Assembly (NCBI GenBank): GCA_963576565.1
Contig: OY755047.1
Coordinates: 33,090,851 to 33,154,850, forward strand
Reading direction: 5' to 3'
From: Aspidapion aeneum
Lineage: Eukaryota > Arthropoda > Insecta > Coleoptera > Brentidae
DNA: 64,000 nucleotides
Both the position numbers and the translations under genes were made by a program. The notes below the pieces were generated by a model that saw nothing but the letters and a program-made list of their open reading frames with translations, was not told the origin of the DNA and searched no databases. Shown piece by piece: positions 1 through 11,806 of this stretch. The stretch's first letter is position 1. Each line of letters begins with the position of its first letter.

Positions 1-2463
1 TTCATTGCCCCACTTCTTACTATCGCCGAATTTCTTATTGCGGGGTCGCTAAAATATTGCATTTTTCGGTTTGTTTCTTTTATTGGTTTGAGTTTTTTGT
101 TAAATGTAATTTAATATGTATAAATTAGCTATTTATAAGTTATTTTAGAATATAATATTAATTATAATATTATAGATATTTAATGATTTTAATGAGTGAT
201 AATTTAATAAGAATTTGAGATTTAAGTTAATATATCTTTAGGGCTTCACCTAGCTCACCTTTAAAATTAATAACGTTAAAACCCTATATATTACTGCTTT
301 AACTGCTTATAATATCTCACCCGTCCTTTTAGGATATATCTTTTAGTATAGATAGGTGTCCCAATTTTAAAATAGAAAATGTTAAACCGTTTTTTTTTGT
401 TTTTTTTTCTAGTTAAACCGTTTATTACAAAGTTAATCACATATTATTAACCTGTTTTATACAGAAATGTTACTTTTTCGATAAAGGTCGCACTTTTGTC
501 CCCTATTTAAGGGATAAAAGTGTCACCTTTTATTCTCAAAGTTGCGGAAAATAGATAAGAAACCTCGTGATAAAAATTTTTATCACCCAAAAATTGTAGT
601 CCTTGCTACGCTTGTAGTACAAACTTTTTGCCTCGTGGGAAAAGTGCATCCTAACTTTAACTTTTAAACGGAATTAGATATTAATTTTAGGTAATTTTTT
701 ATTATGTAAACTATCTACACATAACGCGATAATTAAGAAAATATAAAACTTATAAAAAATACTGTTTTTGTTCTAAGTCTGACTGTTCGGATTTTATAGC
801 GCCTTAAATTATCAAAAGTTTCAATATTTTTATGTCAATATCTAAAAAGTATACTCAAGTTTTAGCTATTTTAGCAACCCTGTATGCTAAAAACTAATGT
901 GCATTATCAATACCGTCAAATTCATAAAAGAAAAAGATACTTATAATAATATAATTTTATTTGCAACTCGGATGTTTTATATTTGAATAAAGTTTAATGG
1001 CTTTAATGGCAAAAAAAATTGAATGCTTCAGTTCTACACGGCTTTTAATCACTGTGGCATGACAGGTCGCCACTGCGCCGACTCACGCTGAATAACGATA
1101 ACCATGATTTTGCTTACCAAAAACACTTTATTATGATTGGTGAACATTGTGGATTTTAATGATTTTTGGAGAGTAAAGTCACCTTGTTCATTTAATTCTA
1201 TCTTTCTTAATTCATAACTGATTTTAATAGGCGACACCTTTTTATTCACGATAAGGATAAAGTTTTTTAACAGATGCAAACTTAAAATGACTACGGCACG
1301 CATAATTTTTTTAAGAGGGTCAAAAATAGGCATTTCCAAAAAACGTCTGCCATCTTTAATTTTTAGCGAAATGTCTATTTTAGTAAAAGAGTCGTATAGC
1401 TTGAAGCTTTAGCTTTCCAACAAGCTAAAAGTGTTTGAAATCGGAGTAGTAGTAATGAATTTATATCGAAAGAAAAGAAATGCGGCACTGTGTGCCGGTC
1501 ACTGCTCTTTTTAAACAGAAATATTAATGCTCTCTCTACACAACTTGTCAAATGTTTTATAATTACACGATTTTTAATTCCAAAAAGCAAGGATTCCATA
1601 AGTGTTTTTGTAAGCCTCTAGCACAATTCTCATAAACCAAGATTTCTAAAACTTTGGCACTTAATATTAGATATAGTGTGGTCCTATAGCCCCTGACAAG
1701 TTTTAAGAGGCAGTTTATACCAAGCTGCAGTCGACATGGCAGGTTTTGCTAAGCTTGCAGATGCAAATAGTAGTAAAACAGTAAAGTCTTGCAAAACTCT
1801 GAAGAGACAAAATATCTCCTGAGTTATACGACCTATGCCGATGTAACCTTGAAGCACCTGAAGAAAGCCTACAGGAAATAAGAAGTTGAATATTCCTATA
1901 ACAACATTTACAAAAATGTTTTTAATTTTTACACTCTTAAAGCTACGTTTGTACTACTAACATTAAAATATATACCTAACTTACAGCATAAACTCGAAGT
2001 AATTGTTCATTAGTACTTAATTGCTGTATCCCAAATACCTACGCAAATTAAAACAAGAGGCTCAAATTGGGCAGGTTTTATTCTGGGTAGATATGTCTTG
2101 AATCTGGCAACAAAGGTAGATTGCTAGATTCCGCTGTTCTCTTCTTTGTTTCAATTTACTGAATATGCTAATTTTTAAAAAAATAAAAAAGATATAAAAA
2201 TAATACTTACCGAAATGAAATCTTCTTTCGTATGAGCAGCTCAAATGATGTGTGCGAGTAACATCCAAATGAAATTCTGCTATTAAATTTATTGCGTTTT
2301 AAAACACTGCTGAGGGAAATGCCGATAAACATTTATAAATTTGAATATAGAGAACTTTCAAAACCCCCTCCAAATCTCTGAATATCTACTGTTTATCGTT
2401 TTTTTAAATAAATCCAACGACTGACGGAAAATTCTTCCTTCAAATAATAGGAATTCTATTTTT
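1..2463. other. AT-rich intergenic DNA, no gene recognised
   Basis: No reading frame here has a recognisable domain or length above about 100 codons, and I see no RNA gene. The only local structure is a short hairpin near 490-526, where CACTTTTGTCCC faces GGGATAAAAGTG; it may be the remnant of a repeat. The composition is AT-rich with many homopolymer runs, as expected of unconstrained insect DNA. Confidence 0.5.
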
Positions 2464-2957
2464 ACCTTCCTAGCCCGCGCAGTAATGGCTAGAGAAGGTA
2501 TGGTTTTCGACGAAATAATTATTTTTGAAATAATGCCCAGAATGTGTTATTTGGGTGTATTTTGGCCTATCCTAGCAATATCGTCGTGATTTCTGTCTGT
2601 GTATGTATTTTTTTCTGTCCGTAACACGATAGCTCCTAAACCGCTAAATAGATTTTCATGAAATTTTCAGGTTAAATAGTGTTCGACACTCTAACGAGCT
2701 GGTTAGATTTTGGGAAAAATCCATTAATGCTAATGACAGTTTTTTGACAGTTTTTTTTTAAATGCTAACTTTTTAACTCAGCATCGCATTAATATGCGGT
2801 TTTCGGGGTATAGTAGACTACATTTTGCTTAATAATTTTTCTAATAACCAAAAACCTTGTAAGAGCTTTAGTTTCTTAGATATTTACAAAAAACTGTTTT
2901 CGAGGCTAATATATCATGGCTTTACGTAAAGTGTGCTTATAGGCTAACTAGGAAGGT
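2464..2957 (+). mobile_element. Helentron/DINE-like non-autonomous element
   Basis: The left end can fold as a stem (CCTTCCTAGCC against GGCTAGAGAAGG, 2465-2497), and the right end carries the complementary CTAGGAAGG. Inside is a short, degenerate TCTGTC-type simple repeat (about 2593-2625). It is followed by a segment reading 'taacacgatagctcctaaac' and 'gattttcatgaaatttt', which resembles in layout and wording the post-microsatellite core of the DINE-1-like element at 4,886-5,580. This layout (terminal stem-loops, GTCY-type repeat, conserved core) is that of mini-me/DINE-1 elements. No coding sequence is present. Assignment to the Helentron group is inferred from structure alone. Confidence 0.45.
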
Positions 2958-3180
2958 GTCAGATCCATCATGGATCAATTTTTTTAAATAGGAACAATAT
3001 ATACAAGGTTTTAAAAGGGGTGGACGGGTGCCCTTGGGCACCCTCTATACATACGTACCCACCTACTGAAATATATTATTATACAGAAAAATGCTCTACT
3101 ATTCTAATGCAATTCTAGTAAAAGTTTGTTTTGGATATGCAGTTTTTTATTGTCAACATCTTATTTAATTGAGGTACATA

Positions 3181-3686
3181 CAGGGTGCTCCAGGATAAAG
3201 TAAAAACAAGATAGTTTCATAAAAAGACTTTTTCAAAAAACGTTTGGATTAGGTCAATTTTGCTAACAAAGAGACAGGATGTCAAAGTTTTAGAAAAAAA
3301 AAGGTTTTTTCGTCATAACTTTGAAAGCGTTACATCAATCAACAGACTATTATGGTACACCTCTAAGTAACGACTGTATTGGTTTCCTAAAATTCTGCAG
3401 TGGCATAGATATTGGGGGTAGACACCCCATTTTACCCTACCAACCTTTGACGCCACTGAATATTTTAAACAAAATTTTTTTTAATCCCAAACTTTTGATT
3501 TTTGCCTTAGTTTTTGAGATACTTAAATAAATTTAAAGTGATGAAAAAAAAACATTTTTTTTAACTTTGACACCCTGTATCTTTGGTAGAAAACGTTTCT
3601 GAAAAAAGTGTTCTTATGAAACTCTCCTTTTTGTTCGACGTTCTGTCACCCATTAAAATTATTGCACTTTAACCTGGACCCCCCTG
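3181..3686. mobile_element. TA-flanked MITE with extended inverted repeats (CAGGGTG tips)
   Basis: The left end CAGGGTGCTCCAGGATAAAG mirrors the right end, which on the other strand begins CAGGGGGGTCCAGGTTAAAG. The arms continue inward for about 120 bp: 3223-3305 pairs with about 3545-3640, including the 'ggatgtcaaagtt' and 'gggtgtcaaagtt' blocks. TA precedes the left end; the right flank is mutated. There is no transposase, so this is a non-autonomous element, probably Tc1/mariner-type from its TA flank and CAGGGTG tip. The small frame at 3321-3530 inside it has no known domain. Confidence 0.6.
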
Positions 3687-3804
3687 AATATCTATATCCG
3701 CTGAGCCAATATATAGAATTTGTTGAGTAGGAAGTATGTTTCAAAAAAACGAAAATGACTCATTATTGTGCCTACATACAGCTTTAAAATTAAATAGTTT
3801 ATAG

Positions 3805-3967
3805 CATGGGCGCACCCAGGGGGCCTGCCCCAATCTCCTAGGACTTTTTTAAATATTTTCCACATACTTTATATTTCATATAAACACAAAAAATATCATG
3901 AAATGCGACCTCGGGTCCCCCCAAAGGTCTGCCCCCCCCCCAAGACATATTTCTGGGTGCGTCACTG
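3805..3967. mobile_element. 163-bp MITE with 7-bp target duplication
   Basis: The ends are CATGGGCGCACCCAG and, on the opposite strand, CAGTGACGCACCCAG. The direct repeat TTTATAG flanks the element at 3798-3804 and 3968-3974. The interior is unusually C/G-rich, with runs of C. CA...TG termini and a TIR of this kind suggest the hAT group, although hAT elements normally leave 8 bp. A terminal G that could belong to either side leaves an 8-bp reading possible here. Confidence 0.65.
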
Positions 3968-3974
3968 TTTATAG

Positions 3975-4885
3975 GTAGCGAAGAAAAATAAAGTAGACAT
4001 TACTTGTGAGTGTTTTTGTTTTGTTAATCAAATTTTGGCCTTCAAAATTTACCTTGCATTGGTTTCTCAAAATTTGATTTTGGGTTAAAAAGAACCGTGG
4101 CGGAACAATCCTAGAACAAATAACTACTTTAATCTTTTAAGTTACGTATATGGGATATTAAATTGAGTACTTTTACAATGGACAATTGTTCTATATATAT
4201 ATATTTTATTAAAATTATCTACAAAAAAAAGAGACCTAATTTTACTGGCCAAAAAAATATGACAACCAAACCACCATATATTCTAATAATTCCATATTTT
4301 TTTAAATAACCTTGATGACGATAAAAATGACAATCTTATATCCAAAATGCAAAATAAAAAGTAAACTTTTCACACTGAAAGTCCCTGAAATAATTTTTGT
4401 AAAGTGTCTAAGTGTAATTTACGGTAAAACACCATGTACCTACGTGATCTAAAATAAACCTGTTTTTGTGGCTTTAGCTCAGCGGTTTTAAATAGTTTTC
4501 TAAATGATATAAACTTTGACTAAAATTTGAAAATGTTTATTTTTATAAAACTAAATTAAAAATTTGAGTTCGCAATTCCTTCTTGAGCATTGTATTATAC
4601 CATTAGAGTAAACGCTGTACTGACCACGAAGATTCTGTCTAGAAAGTTAATTTAGCAGGTGTTTAGATAAGAATAGAAACAACTTTCCCTCTCGAGTCAT
4701 GCGCCGCCTTCCATAAACCGAGTCGAATGAATTTTATTGCATTGTGTTTGGTAGAGATAAAGATATTTAATTTATGATTCAGTTTCTCGGAGATTTTCGA
4801 AGAGGAATGGACCCATTTTTCATTTATTATTGTCCCTAAACATCGCGTTAAATTAGGCTGCCATATCCTACGAATAAAATTGATT
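3975..4885. other. intergenic, no gene recognised
   Basis: Plain AT-rich sequence. I see no open frame with a domain, no inverted-repeat pair and no RNA gene. Confidence 0.4.
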
Positions 4886-5044
4886 TTAGCTCACACATAT
4901 ACTATACTATAGTAGTGTGAGCTATGGTGATCCAAATTTTTTCGAGAAAAAAAAAGTTGCTCCGATTTCAAAAATTTTTATATATCTTTGCGTTTCAGAT
5001 GATTTTGAAACTTTTTTGTTGCGCCGTCTGTCTGTCTGTCTGTA

Positions 5045-5083
<39 letters not shown>

Positions 5084-5580
5084 ATGTCTGTCTGTATGTC
5101 TGTAACGACCAACGCGCATAACTCAAAAACCGCTTGGCCGATTTTAATGAAATTTGGTACCTAGGCTGGGTTATGGGCCGAGATGGTTCCATTTAAAAAT
5201 GAACAAAATCCACCGAACACAAACCAAATAAAAGGGTGGGTGTAGATTTCAAAAATTAGAGTTTAAGTGAAAATATGGCGTGTGTGATATCAAACGAAAG
5301 GTAATTGAGTCTGGAGTTAAACAAAATACATTTTAATTTATTTAAAAAAAAGGGTGGGGGTATATTTCAAAAATTAGAGTTTAAGTGAAAATATGGCGTG
5401 TGTGATATCAAACGAAAGGTAATTGAGTCCGGAGTTTAACAAAATATATTTTAATTTTTGTTTTTTTTAAGGGTGGGGGTAGATTTCAAAATATTTTAGT
5501 TTTTAGTTATATCAGCTCACACGTACACTATAACTACAGTACCTAGTGTGAGCTTAGGGGCCCATATATTGGCAGAGTAT
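4886..5580 (+). mobile_element. DINE-1/Helentron-like element, copy 1
   Basis: The order of parts is: a 5' stem-loop (AGCTCACACATATAC to AGTGTGAGCT, about 4887-4922); a lead sequence; a (TGTC)n core; a conserved block beginning 'taacgaccaacgcgcataac' and running through 'ggccgattttaatgaaattt'; about 2.3 tandem units of 115-120 bp ('gggtgggggtagattt', 'ggcgtgtgtgatatcaaacg'); and a 3' stem-loop (AGCTCACACGTACAC to AGTGTGAGCT) followed by GGGGCCCATATATTGGCAGA. The same order and ends occur on the opposite strand at 39,300-48,637, which defines both boundaries. Terminal hairpins, a central GTCY microsatellite and no clear target duplication match mini-me/DINE-1 non-autonomous Helentrons. It is non-coding. 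Confidence 0.75.
5030..5103 (+). repeat. (TGTC)n microsatellite core of the DINE-1-like element
   Basis: About 18 tetranucleotide units of TGTC, with a few TGTA variants, between the GCGCCG anchor and the conserved TAACGACCAACGCGC block. The same position in the second copy has expanded to about 4 kb. Confidence 0.85.
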
Positions 5581-5620
5581 TTTACACTGCTGTTGTCACG
5601 GCATAGCCGATTCAACATCT

Positions 5621-6030
5621 GACAAAATTTTAATACCGATTTGCACGATTCATCATTTTCTCACAAAATTCCATTCTGAAAATATTACCCTCAGGAAACA
5701 GTTCCTGAGAGTTTTTAACTTGTAGACTTTGTATCGATATTTTTTTAGAATGTGTCAATGGTTCTGGGAGGAATATCATCAAGTATCTCTTTAGCAATGT
5801 GAAGAAGTACTCCATAACTTTTCTTCATAACAAAATTTTAATACCGATTTGCACGATTCATCATTTTCTCACAAAATTCCATTCTGAAAATATTATCCTC
5901 AGGAAACAGTTCCTGAGAGTTTTTAACTTATAGACTTTGTATCGATATTTTTTTAGAATGTCTCAATGGTTCTGGGAGGAATATCATCAAGTATCTCTTT
6001 AGCAATGTGAAGAAGTACTCCATAACTTTC
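5621..6030. repeat. tandem duplication, about 207-bp unit
   Basis: Two nearly identical direct copies start at about 5,623 and 5,830, both beginning 'caaaattttaataccgattt' and ending near 'gaagaagtactccataactt'. Only a handful of substitutions separate them, so the duplication is fairly recent. No gene is implied. Confidence 0.8.
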
Positions 6031-6049
6031 TGTAGAGGTTCCAAGGAAT

Positions 6050-6555
6050 GAAAAACAAGAAAAATCTATGTCTTCCTCTACTAACTATTTTATTTTCATC
6101 GACTAGTTTCGGCTTATTGGACCATCATCAAGGACTGTAGAAAAATAAATTACAATCAATAAATTATTCAGTATAAAATGAAAAAATACAAAATTAACTA
6201 CTAAATAATAAAAACAGGTGAAACTTCCCAGTCAAACAATGCTCTCTCACAAGAGATAAAAATAAAATACATGGGACGAACAAAACATTGACAAACATTG
6301 TCACTTTATACTGAATAACATTGTCAATGTTTTGTTCGTCCCATGTATTTTATTTTTATCGCTTGTGAGAGAGCATTGTTTGTCTTGGGAAGTTTCACCT
6401 GTTTTTATTATTTAGTAGGTAAGTTTATATTTTTTCACTTTATACTGAATAATTTCTTGATTGTAATTTATTTTTCTATAGTCCTTCATGATGGCCCAAT
6501 AAGCCGAAACTAGTCTACGAAAATAAAATAGTTAATAGAGGAAGACAGACATTTG
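6050..6555. repeat. foldback palindrome, about 240-bp arms
   Basis: The left arm runs from 'gtcttcctctactaactatt' through 'gactagtttcggcttattgg' to 'cccatg'-type sequence near 6,285. It is mirrored on the right from 'gtcccatgtattttattttt' (6,337) out to 'gaaactagtctacgaaaata' (about 6,506) and 'aatagaggaagac' (about 6,536). The centre lies near 6,300. There is no coding sequence, so this is a non-autonomous foldback element or inverted duplication. Confidence 0.7.
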
Positions 6556-6559
6556 TCTT

Positions 6560-7200
6560 CTTTTTTCATTCTTTAGCAATGGCTTAATTTAAACAAGGAG
6601 TGAGTGCTTCAGTCGCAGTACAAGCGGCAGTTTCTCGCTGTTACCTTTATTTCGACATGGGTCTTGGACCCTAATCCACCTTTTTATTGTCGCTACATTT
6701 TCTGCAGAGCTTAGCGCACCCAAATTTATCAAAATGGTTAATATTAGTCAAATTGGGAGTTTTGCAATAAATATCACGGTCCTCATACTAAGCAATAAAG
6801 AAATTTATTACATCCCGAGCGAAATTTCCTGCAAAGTACCATTTTAACATTTTCTTCGATAATACATTTTAACGCCTGCATAATGCCCGAGAAATGAATT
6901 AGCAAGGTTAATAAAAACCCAATTCTGAGCTCCTTCTCGCTCCGCAGATTGACAAGGAAAGACAATCTCGATCCCGTTACACGAACTCGTTGGATCTCCC
7001 CTGATATCCCTAGTTAGCTCTTGTCTACCTGCCTATAATATTGACTCTAGTGTTTCCCCTCTATTTCAACTTTTAGTTCACGGACCGTCGCGTTTTGCTG
7101 AGATCGGGGTACACCCATATGTTTCTATTTTTATCCAAACACCTGCTAAATTAGTTTTTTTCTTTCTAAGCAGAATCTTTATGGTCTCTATAGCTATTAC
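6560..7200. other. intergenic, no gene recognised
   Basis: Only short frames without recognisable domains are present, and I found no repeat structure in this interval. Confidence 0.4.
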
Positions 7201-7530
7201 CCTAATGGTATATATAAATACAATAGAATTCTTAGAGAAAGTTTTTTAAGAGAGCCTAGCTTAATGTTAAACAAAAAAGTTGAATTTAACTTTTAGTATA
7301 AAATGTTTACCTTAAGTTTTCTACTTACTTATGTTGGTAATAAATTTTGACCTATCCTAGTTTTAATAATGGTATATATAAATTTAAAACAATTCTTAGA
7401 GAGAGTTTTATAAGAGAGCCTAGTTTAATGTTAAAAAAAAGTTCAATTAAAACTTTAACATAAAATGTATACCTTAAGTTTTCTACTTACTTATGTTGGT
7501 AATAAATTTTGACCTTTCCCAGTTTTAAAC
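7201..7530. repeat. tandem duplication, about 167-bp unit
   Basis: Two direct copies begin 'taatggtatatataaat' near 7,203 and 7,369, and both end 'aataaattttgacct'. They differ at several positions, including a run shortened in the second copy. Non-coding. Confidence 0.7.
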
Positions 7531-7708
7531 TAGAGCTTTGTTGAAAACTTCAAAAGTAGTTGAAAATTTTTATTTTTCTTTGATTTAAATTTATTCGTTT
7601 AAAGTTAAATTATTAGTGAATTTAATGCACTTCTTGGCTAATAATTCAATTTCTAAATCACGAGCGTTTAATAAAATTAGTTAACCATTTAACTTCCTTT
7701 ACTATAGG

Positions 7709-8535
7709 CATGGGTAACACTGTGTTGAATGGCTTTTGTATCGATAGCGTTCCCGGTGTCATGAGTGTTGATACAGTCACAACAAATTGTATGACACCAT
7801 GACACTTTACAATATGGCCGAAGTCGAAAGTTGGCGAGATGGCGGGCATCACTGACGTAGGTAGTGTGCGCTATCTAAATGTTCGACACGATACATCTTG
7901 TCCAAATCTATTTACCATAACTGACAGTTGTTTATATTGTCGCAACAATGTCACAGCATTGCTGAAAGAATTAAAGTAATATCACGACTTGGTTACGGGT
8001 AACACTGTGTTAAATGACACTTTTGTATTGATACCGTTCCCGGTGTCATGAGTGTTGATACAGTCACAACAAATTGTATGACACTATGACACTTTACAAG
8101 CTTGCCGAAGTTGACGTAATGTAATCTAAATGTTCGGCACCTTATATTTTTTCAAAATCTATTTACCATAACTGACAGTTGTTGTAATTGTCGCAACAAT
8201 GTCACAGTATTGTTGAAATAATTAAAAGTAACGTCACGATTGGTAAAAAGTCCGTGAATAATATAGCTCTCTTTGGGTTACAGTTAAGTCGAGAGTCGGG
8301 GGTTCCCTGAATACTGAAAAGTAAAATAAAACAAACAACGATAAAACAAAGCAGTGTTCATGCGCCGCAAAATAAAATATAAATCAGTCTTGCCAAAGCT
8401 GGCACAATTTTGAGTCGCTTATAGCTCACTGCTCTTACTGTGTCATGACACAATTATGCTGATACATTACCTTAATACAGCGAGCAGTGTCAGCATCAGT
8501 GTATCGACACGCGAAAATCTGCTGTATTGCCCATG
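7709..8535. mobile_element. MITE-like element with an internal direct repeat
   Basis: The left end CATGGGTAACACTG and the right end (opposite strand CATGGGCAATACAGC) form imperfect inverted repeats. Inside, a 250-290 bp segment occurs twice in direct orientation, starting 'gggtaacactgtgtt' at about 7,712 and 7,998. It carries 'cgttcccggtgtcatgagtg' and several GTGTCATGACAC-type palindromic pieces. CATGGG-type tips suggest a hAT-like non-autonomous element, but I see no clear target duplication. Confidence 0.45.
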
Positions 8536-8855
8536 TCTACTTTACCACTCATTGCCATCCTAATAGCATTTTAAAAAATTTACTTTAAAAATTAAATATT
8601 TTATTCTGATATAAAATAATTTTGAGGTTGTTAAATAATATAATTCATAACGGCATTAAATCAGTTACATTTTTTTATCATATTTAAAGATTCATTACGG
8701 ACTTCCATAGTTTATCATAGAGGAAAAATAAAAAATCATCTACAATCATAACGGAAAATGGCAGTCCTATGTAAAAAATGGAATTAATAATAACCGGACA
8801 TTACCAAAAACGTCATTCTTCAAAACAAGAAAAGAGGAAAATCAAGGTTCTGTAT

Positions 8856-9432
8856 GACGTCTTTTATCAAAACTGGACAAAATCAAAAAGGACAAAATCA
8901 TATAAAGGGGTCGCACTTGGCTTGTGACGTTCACTTAAAGAAGAGCGGTTCTATGCAATTGAAGCATCCTTCACTGCTATTTCTTTGCTGCAATACCTAA
9001 CGAAAACGCCGTATCTACATAGGGAGTGCTATGGCACATACGGCATTTTCATTAAGCAAGGTTCAATCCTTTAAAAATAACAGGTGTTGGACTCTAGGTT
9101 AGGATTCATTTTCAACTAATTGACCGAGAGGTTAGGTTCGGTTTAGTTCGCTTAACACCGATTTCGACCTCTCAAAAGGACAGGAGAGCTAATTAAAGGA
9201 AAAAAAACAGACATTTTAAATTTTTTATCAATTTTTTGGTTCAAAATGAACAATACTATTTGTTCCCTATTCAAATTTGCCTCCAAGCTTCCATGATATC
9301 GATTTGTATGAGCGGGAGAGAGACGAAATCAGTATATATGAAAATAATGGAGAGAGTTGCTCATGCTAGGCGCGTTCCATTTTTATGATTTTTTCCTTTT
9401 TGATTTTCCGGTTTTTGATAAAAGACGTTACA
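8856..9432. mobile_element. inverted-repeat element, about 50-bp arms
   Basis: The left arm ACGTCTTTTATCAAAACTGG (8,857 on) is mirrored by the right arm (opposite strand ACGTCTTTTATCAAAAACCG, ending about 9,432). Both continue into 'aaaatcaaaaagga'. A smaller hairpin inside (8,998-9,062, AACGAAAACGCCGTA against TACGGCATTTTCATT) may be a separate piece. No transposase frame is present. I cannot place the family. Confidence 0.55.
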
Positions 9433-10103
9433 CTAAACTTAGATTTTGATCTTGTCTTAATTTTATGTTTGTTTTTGTTATTCATGACAATGTATAGGGA
9501 TTATTTATTACTGTTAAACAAATAATTTTTTTCTTCAATGGAGCTATTTATCCATGAATAGAGTCCTAGAGCATTGATAGCTTTTATGATCAATTTTTTT
9601 TAATTGAATTCGGTTTACTAGTTCAGCAGTAATAAATTCCGAGATCTAATAAAAAAATTGACTACATTATATAAATTTTGGATGACTTGATTTAGTTTAA
9701 CGAATAATGATAGTCTAAGTGTAAAAAAAATCTGGTATGTTGTAAAATGGCATACTTTCTTTAAGCTTTAAATAACATGCTTACCTATACGTTTAAAAAA
9801 ATAACGAAACTTAATAGTTTGTGTCAAATTACATAAAAAAGCTGTCTCGCAATAGTCACAAAAAAACATGCAATACACAAAAGCAGTAGCTGAAATTTTA
9901 AAAGTTTTTGGTGTTTTTTAATTTTTATTTAATTACTTTGAAAATAATAACTATAAATCCAAAGGCATAAGATTATTATACATGAACTTATATACACTTG
10001 AAACCGGTCGCGAATAAGTCTATATACTTATTACTTAGAATCTAGTTTTAAAATTTTGGAAAATATATACTTACTGGTGTACGCGTCTTTATTTATGGGG
10101 ATA
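9433..10103. other. intergenic, no gene recognised
   Basis: AT-rich sequence without recognisable coding or repeat structure. Confidence 0.4.
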
Positions 10104-10105
10104 TA

Positions 10106-10966
10106 CCGGGTGGGCCAAAAATACGAACAATTTTTGTTTCATTATATCTTTTAAACTATACTATAGATTTTAATGGGACGAACTGCACTTGACAGATAAT
10201 TAATCAAAGCTTTGACCAGATATATTCTTTTGTCCGCCATCTGAAAATTCAAGATGGCGGACGAAATTAAATTGTACCCTTCAAACATGCTCGTTTATTC
10301 TTGTGTTGCGAACATGTTTTAATTATTTTTTTAAATCAGTAAAAAAGCTGCGTTTTTGCCACGCATAACGAAGTATGAATCAGCAAAATCGGTTCGATGG
10401 TTATAAAAAATATTTTTGTTTCAATTTTATTATAAATTCATTACTACTGAACCGATTTTGATGAAATAAAAAACATTCTGGTGAGAATTGATGGCTTTTT
10501 AAAGATCATGATCAAAATTTATCACCATCTTAAAAGTTAGGATGGCGGATAGAATCATACTTGATTCTTCAAAATGGCGTGTTTATTCTTATTCTCTGAA
10601 ATTGTTTTAGTTCTTTTAATGATTAGCAAGGCAATCGTATAATATGCAAAACAACGGTTGATACACAAATATATTTTTTTAAAACCACTAAACCGATTTT
10701 GCTTGTTCGTACCTTGTTGTACGTAGCAAGAATACAGCTTTTTCACTGATTTAAAAAAATAATTAAAGCATGTTCGCAATATAAAAATAAACGAGCATCT
10801 TTGAAGGGCACATTTTAATTTCGCCCGCCGTATATTTAGTCAAAAATATATTTGGTCAAAACTCTGATTAATTCTCTATCAAGTACAGTTTGTCCCATTA
10901 AAATCGATTGTATAGTTCAAAAGTTATAATGAAAAAAAATTGTCCGTTTTTTTTTGGCCCACCTGG
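10106..10966. mobile_element. 861-bp TA-flanked MITE with long inverted repeats
   Basis: The left end CCGGGTGGGCCAAAAATACG and the right end (opposite strand CCAGGTGGGCCAAAAAAAAA) are flanked by TA at 10,104-10,105 and 10,967-10,968. The arms match well for at least 80 bp, including 'gattttaatgggac' in both, and the interior repeats 'accgattttg' and ATGGCGG blocks on opposite strands. This is a non-autonomous element. The TA duplication points to Tc1/mariner, and the tip resembles that of the element at 57,410. The 74-codon frame inside has no known domain. Confidence 0.75.
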
Positions 10967-11103
10967 TAAATAAGTGGTGGGGGCTTTGAGCTTGGACCCC
11001 TGGCCCCCTCCAAGAACCTGGATATTGGTTACGTTAAAAATATATCCTTTTTTATTTTTTAAAAAGATCTAAATAAAAAGCAAAATATGTCCAAGTCCCC
11101 CAA

Positions 11104-11573
11104 TGTTAGTCCACGGATAGAAAAACGCTAAATGCAGTGGACTGTAAATATTTTAATTAATGATAGCGCGAACAAACATAAATATTGATATGAAATTACG
11201 AAATAATCTAAACGTCCATAGGAAAAATATTGGTGGCACACAACGGTAATCAGACAAATGCACTCACCACTTTTGCAGCCAAATTCTCTACTTCCAAGGG
11301 GCCCCTGATGGATCTAATAATGTCACCACGTAGCTGAAGGGTTGAAGTTTCTAGTTCTATGCTTCAGTACACAAAAATCGAGCACTTTCAGGTGTAGATA
11401 TTTGAAATAGTTGGAGAACGAAATTAACACGCCTTTTTCTCTAGGCGATTGACAAGGATCTCACCGGTTGTTGGTGCGCATGTCCAAATACGCGGAATGC
11501 GCTTTGTCCTTCATACAGTTGTGTGTTTTTAAAAATATATATAAACAACCGCGAAATTTAGCGGGAGCTAACA
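11104..11573 (-). repeat. 3' LTR of the BEL/Pao element
   Basis: The LTR begins TGTTAG and ends CTAACA, so its tips form a short inverted repeat typical of LTRs. It matches 22,492-22,961 across its whole length with five differences that I counted by eye (positions near 11,247, 11,288, 11,320 and two near 11,468). Confidence 0.93.
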
Positions 11574-11590
11574 TAACTGCCCTCCAAAAC
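11574..11590 (-). promoter_or_regulatory. probable polypurine tract of the BEL/Pao element
   Basis: Immediately inside the 3' LTR the minus strand reads TTTTGGAGGGCAGTTA, a purine-rich stretch in the place where plus-strand DNA synthesis is primed. The tract is short and imperfect. I could not identify the primer-binding tRNA at the opposite end. Confidence 0.45.
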
Positions 11591-11806
11591 ACACAAATTT
11601 AGAATCTCAACCGGACAGATATAGATATAAGAAAAAGAATCGACCGATAAATATAAATGAATGAAAACAGATAAGTATCGTAAGTTTATTTAGATATAAC
11701 GAAATCCTGAAAAAAGGCAAAACAAACAAACAAAAAATTCAAAAAAAATTAAAAATAAAAAAACCTATTGTAATACCCGGTAAAAGGTAGAAAATTAAAA
11801 TTACTT

